DNA of 64,000 nucleotides from Proteiniclasticum ruminis DSM 24773 (GTDB taxonomy: Bacteria > Bacillota > Clostridia > Clostridiales > Clostridiaceae). A program made the translations under genes and the position numbers. The stretch is from positions 62,001 to 126,000 of the forward strand of contig NZ_KL370832.1 in the NCBI RefSeq assembly GCF_000701905.1, read 5' to 3'. Below, piece by piece: positions 1 to 8,496 of the stretch. A model generated the notes under the pieces. It saw nothing but the letters and a program-made list of their open reading frames with translations, searched no databases and was not told the origin of the DNA. Positions within the stretch are counted from its first letter, which is position 1. Each line of letters starts with the position of its first letter.

Positions 1-250
1 GCTTCTGAAAAATGGGTACAAAGTTCCAGAAGACAAAGGTGTCATGGGGTTTGACGATATTTACATGGCCCAGATGGTGGAACCGGAACTGACCACCGTG
101 AAGCAGCCCAACTATGAGATGGGCTACCAGGCTGTGGATCTTCTCATCAAGCATCTGAAAGAGAAAAAGTCCACTAAATCACATACAGTTGAAAAGAAAA
201 CCAGCATGGTGATGCTGAATACGGAAATCACCGAACGAAAATCCATTTGA
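1..250 (+). CDS. rbsR: LacI/GalR-family transcriptional regulator, C-terminal fragment (probable ribose repressor)
   Basis: Only the last 82 or so codons are in the window; the reading frame is open from base 2. The fragment carries the end of the periplasmic-binding-protein-like effector domain, with the family pattern VMGFDDIYMAQMVEPELTTV followed by the helix containing MGYQAVDLLI. The DNA-binding helix-turn-helix lies outside the window. It is followed after 21 bases by rbsK, with a GGAGGAG ribosome binding site in the gap, so it is the first or an early gene of the ribose operon. The LacI-family call is firm; the RbsR assignment rests on the neighbours. The operon promoter and operator must lie upstream of base 1. 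Confidence 0.85.
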   Translation, partial: LLKNGYKVPEDKGVMGFDDIYMAQMVEPELTTVKQPNYEMGYQAVDLLIKHLKEKKSTKSHTVEKKTSMVMLNTEITERKSI

Positions 251-271
251 AAGAAAAAGGAGGAGAAGCCC

Positions 272-1192
272 ATGATCATTGTTGTAGGAAGCCTCAACAT
301 GGATCTTGTGATCCAGTCTCAGCACATTCCAAGACCTGGAGAAACAGTGCTTGGCAACGGGTTCAAACAGATTCCAGGAGGAAAGGGCGCAAACCAGGCA
401 GACGCAGTGGCAAAGCTTAAAGGGGAAGTATCCATGATTGGAGCCGTTGGTGCGGATTCCTTTGGAGATGCGCTAATAAAGAGCCTGAAAGAAGACGGTG
501 TGGAAATTTCAGGCATCTATAGGAAAAAAGAAGAGCCCACGGGCGTTGCAGCCATCATCGTGGAGAAAAGCGGAAACAATGCCATCACCGTGGCTTCCGG
601 AGCAAACTTTCTTCTTACACGAGAGGATGTGGCAGCAAAGGAAGATCTATTTATAGAAAATGGAATTCTTCTGACCCAGCTGGAAACACCCCTCGATACG
701 GTGCAGTATGCCCTGAAAGCCGCAAAAGCACATGGCATGAAAACCATCCTCAATCCGGCACCTGGAAGAAGCCTGCCAGAAGAAATCTTCCAGTATATAG
801 ATTTCATCACCCCCAACGAAACAGAACTGGATCTGCTCACGGGCATGAACACAGACACCATGGAAACTATTGAAAAAGCAGCACAAAGTCTCCTTGAAAA
901 AGGACTGACCCATGTGCTGGTGACCTTAGGTAAAAATGGAGCTCTCCATGTGACGAAAGAAGGAATGAAACACTATGAAGGCCATGTGGTGAAAGCGATA
1001 GATACCACAGCCGCAGGTGACTGCTTCAATGGCGCCTTTGCAGTGGGACTTTCGGAAGGAAAATCCATGGAAGAATCTATTTCCTTTGCCATGGCAGCCG
1101 CAGCGCTGAGCGTCACAAAAGAAGGAGCCCAAACATCACTGCCCTTAAGGGAAGAAGTGGAAAAGTTTATGAAAGAAGGAAAAGTCCAATGA
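272..1192 (+). CDS. rbsK: Ribokinase
   Basis: A 306-residue PfkB-family sugar kinase, the usual size for ribokinase, which phosphorylates D-ribose to ribose 5-phosphate with ATP in the cytoplasm. The N-terminal signature PGGKGANQ (residues 35-42) and the C-terminal [13 protein letters not shown] (245-257) are intact; Asp250 in the AAGD anion hole is the expected catalytic base. The NPAPGR and TPNETE segments are typical of ribokinases. The start is set by a GGAGGAG ribosome binding site. The stop codon overlaps the start of rbsD (ATGA), so the two are translationally coupled. Confidence 0.97.
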   Translation: MIIVVGSLNMDLVIQSQHIPRPGETVLGNGFKQIPGGKGANQADAVAKLKGEVSMIGAVGADSFGDALIKSLKEDGVEISGIYRKKEEPTGVAAIIVEKSGNNAITVASGANFLLTREDVAAKEDLFIENGILLTQLETPLDTVQYALKAAKAHGMKTILNPAPGRSLPEEIFQYIDFITPNETELDLLTGMNTDTMETIEKAAQSLLEKGLTHVLVTLGKNGALHVTKEGMKHYEGHVVKAIDTTAAGDCFNGAFAVGLSEGKSMEESISFAMAAAALSVTKEGAQTSLPLREEVEKFMKEGKVQ

Positions 1193-1608
1193 AACGAGGA
1201 ATGCTGTTAAATTCAGAAATCTCTTATGTCATCAGTAAATTGGGACACACAGATACTTTAACCATTGGAGACTGCGGTCTTCCGGTACCAGATGGTGTCC
1301 AGAGGATCGACCTTGCAGTAGTAAAAGGCCTGCCGGAATTCATGCCTGTACTTCAAGCCATCCTGGAAGAACAGGAGATTGAGAAAGTCATTCTGGCAGA
1401 AGAAATCAAAAGCGCAAATCCAGTACTTCTGCACGAAATTCTTAGTTTTATTGAAAGGACTGGCGTAAAGGAAGGAAAAACCATCGACGTGGAGTATGTC
1501 CCCCATGAAGAGTTCAAAAAGAAGACAAGAGACTCCAAAGCTGTGGTGAGAACAGGAGAATATAAGGCCTACGCCAACATTATCCTGGTCTCCAGTGTCA
1601 CCTTCTAA
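1189..1608 (+). CDS. rbsD: D-ribose pyranase
   Basis: A 139-residue RbsD/FucU-family mutarotase that interconverts the pyranose and furanose forms of ribose so that the kinase receives its substrate. The N-terminal segment [17 protein letters not shown] contains the histidine and aspartate expected in the active site, and the C-terminal [16 protein letters not shown] matches the family end with the conserved Tyr-Asn region. It overlaps rbsK by four bases and lies 45 bases before rbsA. Its position between kinase and ABC ATPase is common in Firmicutes ribose operons. Confidence 0.96.
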   Translation: MKRGMLLNSEISYVISKLGHTDTLTIGDCGLPVPDGVQRIDLAVVKGLPEFMPVLQAILEEQEIEKVILAEEIKSANPVLLHEILSFIERTGVKEGKTIDVEYVPHEEFKKKTRDSKAVVRTGEYKAYANIILVSSVTF

Positions 1609-1653
1609 GGAGAGAAGTAAAATGAGAAGTAGTAAGAAAAGGGAGGGGAGAGC

Positions 1654-3168
1654 ATGGCAAAGCAGCTGAATCAGCCCATTGTCTCCATGAAAGGCATCAG
1701 CAAGGAGTTTAACGGTGTCTACGTTCTGAAAAATGTGGACTTCAACATCTATAAAGGAAGAGTCATGGCTCTCATCGGAGAAAACGGGGCTGGAAAATCC
1801 ACCCTGATGAAGATCCTCACGGGAGTCTACGAAAAGACAGAAGGAGAGATCCTTCTCCAGGGAAAACCAGTGAACTTCCATGATACGAAAGAATCCCAGG
1901 ATGGGGGCATCGCCTTCATCCATCAGGAACTGAACCTCATCAAGGATTTGTCCATCGCTGAAAACATCTGTCTTGGAAGAGAACCAGTGACATCCACCCG
2001 TCGGATTCAGTGGAAGAAACTCAATGAAGATGCCAAGAAATGGCTGGATAAACTGGGCTTAACGGAAGAACCAAGAGAGCTGGTGAAAAACATCAGCATC
2101 GGAAAACAGCAGCTGGTGGAAATTGCGAAAGCACTCTCCATCAATGCCGAAGTCATTATCATGGACGAGCCCACAGGGGCACTGACCCCTCAAGAAACAG
2201 AGAAGTTATTTGAAGTCATCCGTGAACTGAGAAAAGACGGGAAAAGCGTCGTGTACATTTCACACAGACTCCAGGAGATCCTGGACATCTGTGATGACAT
2301 CACGGTGCTCCGAGATGGCGAGCTTATTGAAGAACGGGAAGTGGAGCATATTGATGAAGACACCATCATTGAGATGATGGTGGGCAGAAAACTTAGTGAG
2401 CAGTATCCACGTGTGGATATTGTCCTGGGTGAAGAAGCAATGAACGTGAAAGACCTCAACAACGAGTTTGTGCGTAAGGTGAGCTTCAGTGTAAAAAAGG
2501 GGGAAACCTTGGGCGTCGCAGGACTCATGGGTTCTGGCAGAACAGAACTCATGCGCTCCATCTTCGGCATCTATCCACTGGACTCAGGAGTTGTGGAAGT
2601 AGAAGGCAAGATGAAGAAAATAACATCCCCTGCAGCGGCCTACGAAAGCGGCATTGCCTATGTCAGTGAAGACCGGAAATCCAACGGTATCATCACTGGC
2701 ATGACCTTAAGAGACAATATGACACTCTCTTCGTTAAAAGACTTCCTGGGACCCATGAGAAACCTCAATAAGAAAAAGGAAGAAGAAGCTTCTCTATCCT
2801 ACATCAAGAGCATGTCCATCAAGACTGCAGGGACAAAACAGCAGCTGAGATATTTAAGTGGAGGCAATCAGCAGAAAGTCTCCATTGCCAAGAATCTCCT
2901 CACAAAGCCAAAAGTGCTCATCCTGGATGAACCTACACGAGGAGTGGACGTAGGCGCAAGAAAAGAGATCTATGATCTCATCAACGAACTAAAGAAAGAG
3001 GGGCTTAGCATCATCGTGGTATCTTCAGATATTCCGGAAGTGCTGGGGATCAGTGACCGGATCATGGTCATGCATGAAGGCAGCGTAGCAGGCTTCATGG
3101 ATATTAAAGAAGCCACACAGGAGAAGATCATGACTCTTGCGGTGGGTAAGGAAGTGAGTACAAAATGA
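1654..3168 (+). CDS. rbsA: Ribose ABC transporter, tandem ATPase subunit
   Basis: A 504-residue protein with two ABC ATPase domains, as expected for carbohydrate uptake CUT2 ATPases. The first domain has Walker A GENGAGKST (residues 42-50), signature ISIGKQQ and Walker B VIIMDEPTGAL. The second has the degenerate Walker A GLMGSGRTE typical of RbsA, signature LSGGNQQK and VLILDEPTRGVD. It energises ribose import with RbsC and RbsB. The start follows a GGGAGGGGAG ribosome binding site. The last codons overlap rbsC by four bases. Confidence 0.96.
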   Translation: MAKQLNQPIVSMKGISKEFNGVYVLKNVDFNIYKGRVMALIGENGAGKSTLMKILTGVYEKTEGEILLQGKPVNFHDTKESQDGGIAFIHQELNLIKDLSIAENICLGREPVTSTRRIQWKKLNEDAKKWLDKLGLTEEPRELVKNISIGKQQLVEIAKALSINAEVIIMDEPTGALTPQETEKLFEVIRELRKDGKSVVYISHRLQEILDICDDITVLRDGELIEEREVEHIDEDTIIEMMVGRKLSEQYPRVDIVLGEEAMNVKDLNNEFVRKVSFSVKKGETLGVAGLMGSGRTELMRSIFGIYPLDSGVVEVEGKMKKITSPAAAYESGIAYVSEDRKSNGIITGMTLRDNMTLSSLKDFLGPMRNLNKKKEEEASLSYIKSMSIKTAGTKQQLRYLSGGNQQKVSIAKNLLTKPKVLILDEPTRGVDVGARKEIYDLINELKKEGLSIIVVSSDIPEVLGISDRIMVMHEGSVAGFMDIKEATQEKIMTLAVGKEVSTK

Positions 3169-4112
3169 AAGACATCCTGATGAAATTCATAAAGAACAAA
3201 CCGCTGATGGTGCTGCTGGTGACCTCCATCGTGATTTCCATTCTGGAGCCCAGGTTCCTTACCACTGGAAATCTTATGACCATTTTAAGACAGACTTCCA
3301 TAAACGCAGTCATTGCCACCGGTATGACCTTCGTCATTCTGGTGGGGGGCATTGACCTTTCTGTTGGATCCGTTCTTGGATTTACAGGAGCCATTGCCGC
3401 CACCATGATCTCAGGGGGTACAAATATAGTAGTGGTGATTCTCACAGTGCTGATCCTTGGTACATTCATCGGATTTGTCAATGGAAGCCTCATCACTATA
3501 GGGAGACTTCAGCCCTTCATTGCAACGTTAGGTACAGTGACCCTCTTAAGAGGACTGCTTCTTGTATTCAGCCAGGGAAGACCCATAGGCACAGGAAATA
3601 CAGAAGGTTCAGAGCTCTTTAATGCCATAGGAAGAGGATTCTTCGGGCCCATTCCCATTCCTGTGTACCTGATGCTTTTCATCTTCATCATTGCTTACTA
3701 CATGCTGAACCATACCAGAATGGGCAGATATATCTATTCCACTGGATCCAATGAGGAAGCCACCATGTACTCGGGCATCAAGACAAACCGCGTAAAGCTC
3801 TTTGTTTATGCCGCATCAGGTATGATGGCAAGTATCGCAGGTGTCCTTATCACAGCAAGACTTGGATCTGCACAGCCTACAGCTGGAGCAGGGTATGAAC
3901 TGGATGCCATTGCGGCTGTTGTACTTGGCGGAACCAGTATGGCGGGAGGTATAGGCACCATCACAGGCACTGCCATAGGTGCACTCATCATTGGTGTGCT
4001 GAACAATGCACTGAACATCATGCAGGTCTCATCCTACTATCAGGATGTGGCTAAAGGTATTGTGATTCTTGTAGCTGTTCTTATGGACAGAAAAAAGAAA
4101 GCTTCCAGATAA
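3165..4112 (+). CDS. rbsC: Ribose ABC transporter, permease subunit
   Basis: A 315-residue polytopic membrane protein of the CUT2 permease family with about 8-10 hydrophobic segments. Recognisable blocks are INAVIATGMTFVILVGGIDL near residue 50, the GRLQPFIATLGT segment, and AIAAVVLGGTSMAGGIGTI in the C-terminal third. It forms the ribose translocation pore with RbsA on the cytoplasmic face. The ATG overlaps the rbsA stop, indicating translational coupling. A 71-base AT-rich gap without a clear hairpin separates it from rbsB. Confidence 0.96.
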   Translation: MKDILMKFIKNKPLMVLLVTSIVISILEPRFLTTGNLMTILRQTSINAVIATGMTFVILVGGIDLSVGSVLGFTGAIAATMISGGTNIVVVILTVLILGTFIGFVNGSLITIGRLQPFIATLGTVTLLRGLLLVFSQGRPIGTGNTEGSELFNAIGRGFFGPIPIPVYLMLFIFIIAYYMLNHTRMGRYIYSTGSNEEATMYSGIKTNRVKLFVYAASGMMASIAGVLITARLGSAQPTAGAGYELDAIAAVVLGGTSMAGGIGTITGTAIGALIIGVLNNALNIMQVSSYYQDVAKGIVILVAVLMDRKKKASR

Positions 4113-4183
4113 ACGATACATAACATTTCCAGATTCTGTTTACTTTGTGTTATTAAATTACATATATATTAGGAGGAAAGAAA

Positions 4184-5086
4184 ATGAAAAAAATTCTAAG
4201 TCTTATGCTTGTAACTGCAATGGCGCTGGGTGTTTTTGCTGGCTGTTCTGACAATGGTGGAAGCGATGCGGAAGGAAAGAAAATCGGTCTGGTCATCTCA
4301 ACCTTAAACAATCCCTTCTTTGTGGATCTGGAAGCTGGTGCTAAAGAAAAAGCAACCGAGCTGGGTGCAACGCTCATTACTCTGGACTCTCAGGATGACT
4401 CTGCCACAGAAATGTCCAACGTGGAAGACCTCATCAACCAGAAGGTAGACCTGATCCTCATTAACCCTACAGATTCTGATGCGGTAAAGAGTGCAGTGGA
4501 AGCTGCCAATGCTGCGGACATTCCTGTGATTACTCTGGACAGAGGCGCCAACGGTGGAGAAGTAGTAGCCCATATTGCTTCTGATAACGTCGCTGGTGGT
4601 GTACTTGCAGGGGAGTTTATCGTAGAGCAGCTGGGTGGAGAAGGTAAGGTTATAGAGCTGGAAGGAATCCCAGGCGCATCTGCTGCAAGAGACAGAGGCG
4701 AAGGGTTCAACAAGGCTCTGGAAGGAACAAACATTGAAGTAGTTGCCCGTCAGACAGCAAACTTTGATCGTGCGGAAGGACTTTCTGTTATGGAGAATAT
4801 CCTGCAGGCTCAGACAGAGATCGATGCAGTATTTGCTCATAATGATGAAATGGCACTGGGTGCTCTTGAAGCCATCAAGGCTTCCGGAAGAGACATTCTT
4901 GTGGTAGGTTTTGATGCCACAGCCGATGCAAAAGCAGCAGTGGAAGATGGTTCCATGGCTGCAACGGTAGAGCAGCTGCCTAAGATGATTGGTTCACTGG
5001 GTGTTGAGAACGCCATGAAGGTCATCAATGGAGAATCTGTGGAGAAGACCATCCCTGTAAATCTACAGCTGGTCACTAAGAAGTAA
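4184..5086 (+). CDS. rbsB: Ribose ABC transporter, substrate-binding lipoprotein
   Basis: A 300-residue periplasmic-binding-type protein. The N-terminus is a lipoprotein signal peptide with lipobox VFAGC, so Cys21 is the lipid-anchored first residue of the mature protein on the outer face of the membrane. Segments GLVISTLNNPFFVDL, the NPTDSDAV block, the TLDRGA block and FDATADAKAAV are those of ribose-binding proteins. It delivers ribose to RbsC/RbsA. It is last in the operon and is followed 30 bases later by a strong terminator. A good AGGAGG site precedes the ATG. Confidence 0.96.
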   Translation: MKKILSLMLVTAMALGVFAGCSDNGGSDAEGKKIGLVISTLNNPFFVDLEAGAKEKATELGATLITLDSQDDSATEMSNVEDLINQKVDLILINPTDSDAVKSAVEAANAADIPVITLDRGANGGEVVAHIASDNVAGGVLAGEFIVEQLGGEGKVIELEGIPGASAARDRGEGFNKALEGTNIEVVARQTANFDRAEGLSVMENILQAQTEIDAVFAHNDEMALGALEAIKASGRDILVVGFDATADAKAAVEDGSMAATVEQLPKMIGSLGVENAMKVINGESVEKTIPVNLQLVTKK

Positions 5087-5115
5087 CTGTAATTTAAAGT
5101 CAAAGAAGTCTATAG

Positions 5116-5157
5116 AAGTCCGGATGGAGAGGAATTATTGCTCCATCCGGACTTTTT
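5116..5157 (+). terminator. Rho-independent terminator of the ribose operon
   Basis: A perfect 14-bp inverted repeat (5116-5129 and 5141-5154, arm AAGTCCGGATGGAG) with an 11-base loop runs into a T-rich tail. It begins 30 bases after the rbsB stop codon. Confidence 0.93.
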
Positions 5158-5224
5158 ATGTTTGTACAAAAGGATTATTGTTTTTTGGCATTCAGAAAAT
5201 CAAAAGTAATGCTGCAAATGCAAA

Positions 5225-5262
5225 TGAAAACGTTTGACACGATGTTGAAGGTCTGTTATAGT
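5225..5262 (+). promoter_or_regulatory. Sigma-A-like promoter with overlapping cre/LacI-type dyad, upstream of the ROK regulator
   Basis: TTGACA (5234-5239), a 17-base spacer and TATAGT (5257-5262) form a near-consensus housekeeping promoter. The sequence TGAAAACGTTTGACA (5225-5239) overlaps the -35 box and has the central AACGTT core and TG start of catabolite-response/LacI-type operators, but its 3' half deviates from the cre consensus. Carbon-catabolite control of the downstream operon is an inference. Confidence 0.6.
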
Positions 5263-5305
5263 AATAATAACTTATTTCAAGTATTAAAATAAGTAGGTGA
5301 GAGGT

Positions 5306-6376
5306 ATGAGTAGAGCATCATTAAGTGATGTGCGAAAAAAAAATAAAGAAATTGTAAAAAAAGCTATTTTTGATCATCCGCAAATATCTAGAGTAGAACT
5401 CGCGGAATATACAGGGCTTTCAGGAGGCACCATCACAAATCTTGTGAATGAACTTCTGGCATCAGGAGAGATACTAGAATCTTTCGAGCAGAAATCTACT
5501 GGTGGACGTAGAAGAGTAGGACTTGTGATTCAAATGACAGCAGATCATGTAGTACTTGTCGAAGTGAAACATAGACAGATTTCATTTAAAATATATGACA
5601 CCACCAAGCAGCTCATTGAGACGAAAGTGATGCGAACAAATTATGTTAACGGTAATACTATTGTGGAATTTATGGTGGAAGAACTTGAAAGATTAGCGAA
5701 AAAACCTGTTAAAATTGGTCTTCTTATTGATGAGAACATGATCGAGAGTGAATTAAGTTACATGCTCTCTACCGGGCTTTCCCAAGACAATATCCCGATT
5801 CGAGATGCACTGAAAATGTTTAAAATTGATCAAGTGGAAATTGAATTTACAAGTCAGTATCACTTGGAAGAAGAGATTGCGAATGCAAAACTAGAAGGCA
5901 TAGAGAATTATATCTATACTGCCCTTGATTATGAGATGACAGCTCAAATATATATGAGGGGGAAACTCGTGGACCATAGTGGTCAGACTGTGATTTCTAT
6001 GTCACCTTTATTAGAACAAATGGGGCTTCTGGATAAATGGAGAGAAGTGTTCCATACTGTTGCTACATTAAAAAATAGTCCAGTAGGAACCGTATCAGGA
6101 AAATCACTCCTCAGCTTAAAAAAATCACCACAAAAGACTATTGCTGAAATTACTGCATCGGTACTGGCTATCATTCTAAACTTCTATGATTTAGACGCAG
6201 TATTTATGGTGGGGAACGGAACAAATATTCCCGGTATAGAACATTCTGTGCAAAAACTGCTAAGAATAAAGACAGTACGATACCCAGAACATATTTATGT
6301 ATTAGGTGCTGCAGTAGGAGATTATTCTGAAAACATGGTTAAGAGGCTGACGGAGCGAGTTGTGTTCGGATCATAA
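5306..6376 (+). CDS. ROK-family (NagC/XylR-like) transcriptional regulator
   Basis: A 356-residue protein with an N-terminal winged helix-turn-helix (residues about 18-60; ISRVELAEYTGLSGGTITNL) followed by GGRRRVGL and a degenerate ROK domain. The ROK half lacks a clear ATP-binding DxGGT motif, so it should act as an effector-binding repressor rather than a kinase. The ATG at 5306 is chosen because AGGTGA lies five bases upstream; an in-frame GTG at 5297 would add three residues. It is the first gene of the 5.3-13.4 kb cluster, with a strong promoter directly upstream, and is the likely local regulator. The effector is unknown. Confidence 0.85.
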   Translation: MSRASLSDVRKKNKEIVKKAIFDHPQISRVELAEYTGLSGGTITNLVNELLASGEILESFEQKSTGGRRRVGLVIQMTADHVVLVEVKHRQISFKIYDTTKQLIETKVMRTNYVNGNTIVEFMVEELERLAKKPVKIGLLIDENMIESELSYMLSTGLSQDNIPIRDALKMFKIDQVEIEFTSQYHLEEEIANAKLEGIENYIYTALDYEMTAQIYMRGKLVDHSGQTVISMSPLLEQMGLLDKWREVFHTVATLKNSPVGTVSGKSLLSLKKSPQKTIAEITASVLAIILNFYDLDAVFMVGNGTNIPGIEHSVQKLLRIKTVRYPEHIYVLGAAVGDYSENMVKRLTERVVFGS

Positions 6377-6391
6377 CAGGGGGGGAGAAAA

Positions 6392-7084
6392 ATGATTCAT
6401 AAACTATTGACAGAAAATGAATTCAGTATTGTCGTGAGCTTACCAAAAAACGAGATGACTTATGCTTGGGCTGCAAGAGATGCTGAAGCGAAAATCTTGA
6501 AAGTGCATATCAATGCAATGCATCATGCCACAAATCAGAAATTTGGTACGTTTCAGGAGGAAAAACCTTTTCTAGAAGAACTGTGTAAATTTGCAAAAGA
6601 TAATCAAATGATTCTTGGTATAGTACCCGGTGATCATAAAAATTACGCGACAAAAGAAGAACTCAGAATACTTTCAGAGATGGGATTTGATTTTGTATCG
6701 AGTTATGTGCAGAATACACCCTTCTATGCATTGGAAGTCACAAATTTGGAAAAAGTCTTTGCCATCGGTCATGAGTATGACATGAATGAGTACAAGAACT
6801 TGGAAGCATTAGGAATTGATGTCTTAGAAGCATCCATTATGAAACCCGAACAGTATGGGGAAAAGTTCACGATTAAGGATTATTTACATTTATCAGAAAT
6901 CACAAAAGTAAGTCAACCAGTATTAGTACCGACGCAGAAATTTGTAACAGTAGAGGATCTGAAGTATCTTAAGCAAGCTGGTGTCAAAGCCCTGATGGTA
7001 GGTGCTGTCGTGTTTCCATCTCTTGATCCTGAAGCGTTTAGAGACACTCTTCAGGGCTATTTGAAGGAATCAAATAATATTTGA
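6392..7084 (+). CDS. Predicted TIM-barrel protein of unknown function
   Basis: A 230-residue cytoplasmic protein with alternating beta/alpha pattern. The C-terminal part (LKYLKQAGVKALMVGAVVF) looks like the phosphate-binding end of a TIM barrel, as in phosphosugar epimerases and aldolases; no family name can be given with confidence. It starts after a GGGGGGAG ribosome binding site, 15 bases behind the ROK regulator, so it is co-transcribed. With the NanE homologue at the far end of the cluster there are two barrel proteins of similar size. A role in an isomerase, aldolase or epimerase step is inference only. Confidence 0.6.
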   Translation: MIHKLLTENEFSIVVSLPKNEMTYAWAARDAEAKILKVHINAMHHATNQKFGTFQEEKPFLEELCKFAKDNQMILGIVPGDHKNYATKEELRILSEMGFDFVSSYVQNTPFYALEVTNLEKVFAIGHEYDMNEYKNLEALGIDVLEASIMKPEQYGEKFTIKDYLHLSEITKVSQPVLVPTQKFVTVEDLKYLKQAGVKALMVGAVVFPSLDPEAFRDTLQGYLKESNNI

Positions 7085-7086
7085 TC

Positions 7087-7104
7087 TTAACACTTCGGTG
7101 TTAA
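7087..7104 (+). other. Intercistronic hairpin with UUCG tetraloop
   Basis: Seven-bp perfect arms (TTAACAC / GTGTTAA) close a C(UUCG)G tetraloop between the TIM-barrel gene and the permease gene. There is no strong U tract, so it is more likely an mRNA-stability or processing element than a full terminator. Confidence 0.6.
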
Positions 7105-7128
7105 AATATATTACTTTAGGAGGCTATC

Positions 7129-8433
7129 ATGTTTCAAGGAATCCTTATCATTGCTCTATTTATTGTAATCGCAGGTCTTATGATCAGCAAAAAAATCCCT
7201 ACTCTTCTTGCCCTACCTTTATTGGCATTAGGCATACTTTTAATTTCTGGTGTCCCAATGAAAGGTCAAAATGCAGATGGTCAGGAAATTGGATATCTGC
7301 AGACAGTATTTGAAGCGGGTGCCACAAGAATGGCAGCGGCTTATATTGCAGCAGTATTTGGTGCATGGCTTGGTCAGCTTATGAACAAGTCCGGAGTTAC
7401 AGAGAATATGATTAAGAAAGCTGCAGAGCTTGGGGGAGACAGACCGTTGATCATCACAGTGATTTTAAGTGCAGTAGTTGCACTTCTCTTCACAACACTC
7501 TCGGGCCTTGGCTCTGTCATCATGGTTGGAACCATCGTTCTGCCCATCATGGTATCTATAGGAATACCTGCTCTTTCTGCAGCTGCCATCTATTTGATGT
7601 CATTTGCAACGGGGCTATCCTTCAACATTGCCAACTGGCAAAACTACAGTAACATCTTCGGGCTACCGCTTGAAGATATCAAGTCATTTTCATATATTGT
7701 GTTTATATGTACTGCGGTAGCAACTGTTGTTATCATTCTAAGAGAGTTTAAAATGAATGGTATTAAGTTTGCGTTCTCAGCACCTTCTAGCGAAGTTGCA
7801 CCAAGAGCCAATGAGATCAAGGGCTTTACCGGAGCAATGGCAATGTTCACTCCGATCGTACCAATTATCCTTGTAGCACTTTTTAAAGTGCCAGTTATCC
7901 CAGCGTTCTTTGCAGGTATCTTCTGGATTCTAATTTTCACTTTCAAATCATGGCAGAAATCCATGAACATGCTTACAAAAACTTGTTATGACGGTATTTC
8001 AGATGCTGCTCCAGCCATCATACTTATGGTTGGTATAGGTATTCTATACCTGGCAGTAACCCACCCAATGGTAAAAGATGTACTTGCACCATTTATGACA
8101 GCAATCAACCCATCTACCAGGATCACTTACATTTTATTTTTTATTCTATTGGCTCCTCTGGCTTTATATAGAGGGCCGCTGAATCTCTTCGGCTTAGGAT
8201 CAGGAATTGCAGCTCTCTTTATTAGCCTTGGGTTGATGCCTGTATTGGCTGTAATGGGTGCATTCTTATCCGTCGAAAGAATGCAAGCAGTTGGTGACCC
8301 GACCAATACACAGAATGTATGGACAGCAAACTTTGCGGGTGTTGAAGTCAACACACTTACCAAGAAACTGGTCCCTTACCTTTGGGCAGTGACAGCAGTC
8401 TTAGTAATTGCAGCATCAGTATTATACTTTTAG
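7129..8433 (+). CDS. Multi-spanning permease, ion-transporter superfamily type (carboxylate-like)
   Basis: A 434-residue membrane protein with about 11-12 hydrophobic segments. The internal pattern LFTTLSGLGSVIMVGTIVLP and the two-fold arrangement of helical hairpins resemble GntP/citrate/dicarboxylate-type secondary carriers. It sits between the TIM-barrel protein and the hydantoinase-like protein with a good AGGAGG site, and is the only transporter in the cluster, so it should import the substrate of the pathway. The substrate cannot be read from the sequence; an organic acid or cyclic amide is plausible. Confidence 0.65.
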   Translation: MFQGILIIALFIVIAGLMISKKIPTLLALPLLALGILLISGVPMKGQNADGQEIGYLQTVFEAGATRMAAAYIAAVFGAWLGQLMNKSGVTENMIKKAAELGGDRPLIITVILSAVVALLFTTLSGLGSVIMVGTIVLPIMVSIGIPALSAAAIYLMSFATGLSFNIANWQNYSNIFGLPLEDIKSFSYIVFICTAVATVVIILREFKMNGIKFAFSAPSSEVAPRANEIKGFTGAMAMFTPIVPIILVALFKVPVIPAFFAGIFWILIFTFKSWQKSMNMLTKTCYDGISDAAPAIILMVGIGILYLAVTHPMVKDVLAPFMTAINPSTRITYILFFILLAPLALYRGPLNLFGLGSGIAALFISLGLMPVLAVMGAFLSVERMQAVGDPTNTQNVWTANFAGVEVNTLTKKLVPYLWAVTAVLVIAASVLYF

Positions 8434-8442
8434 ATGACAAAC

Positions 8443-8476
8443 AGGATTTAGCGGTATGCTTCATACCGCTAATCCT
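8443..8476 (+). other. Intercistronic hairpin before the hydantoinase-like gene
   Basis: Inverted repeat AGGATTTAGCGGTATG / CATACCGCTAATCCT with one bulged base and a three-base loop. No T tract follows, and the AGGAGG site of the next gene lies downstream. It probably modulates mRNA processing between the permease and enzyme genes. Confidence 0.55.
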
Positions 8477-8496
8477 ATATTAGGAGGAAGCAAAAG

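Noticed and set aside
1258-1923. Long minus-strand open frame opposite rbsD and rbsA
   Set aside because: It is a shadow of conserved genes in another frame, without a ribosome binding site or family resemblance.
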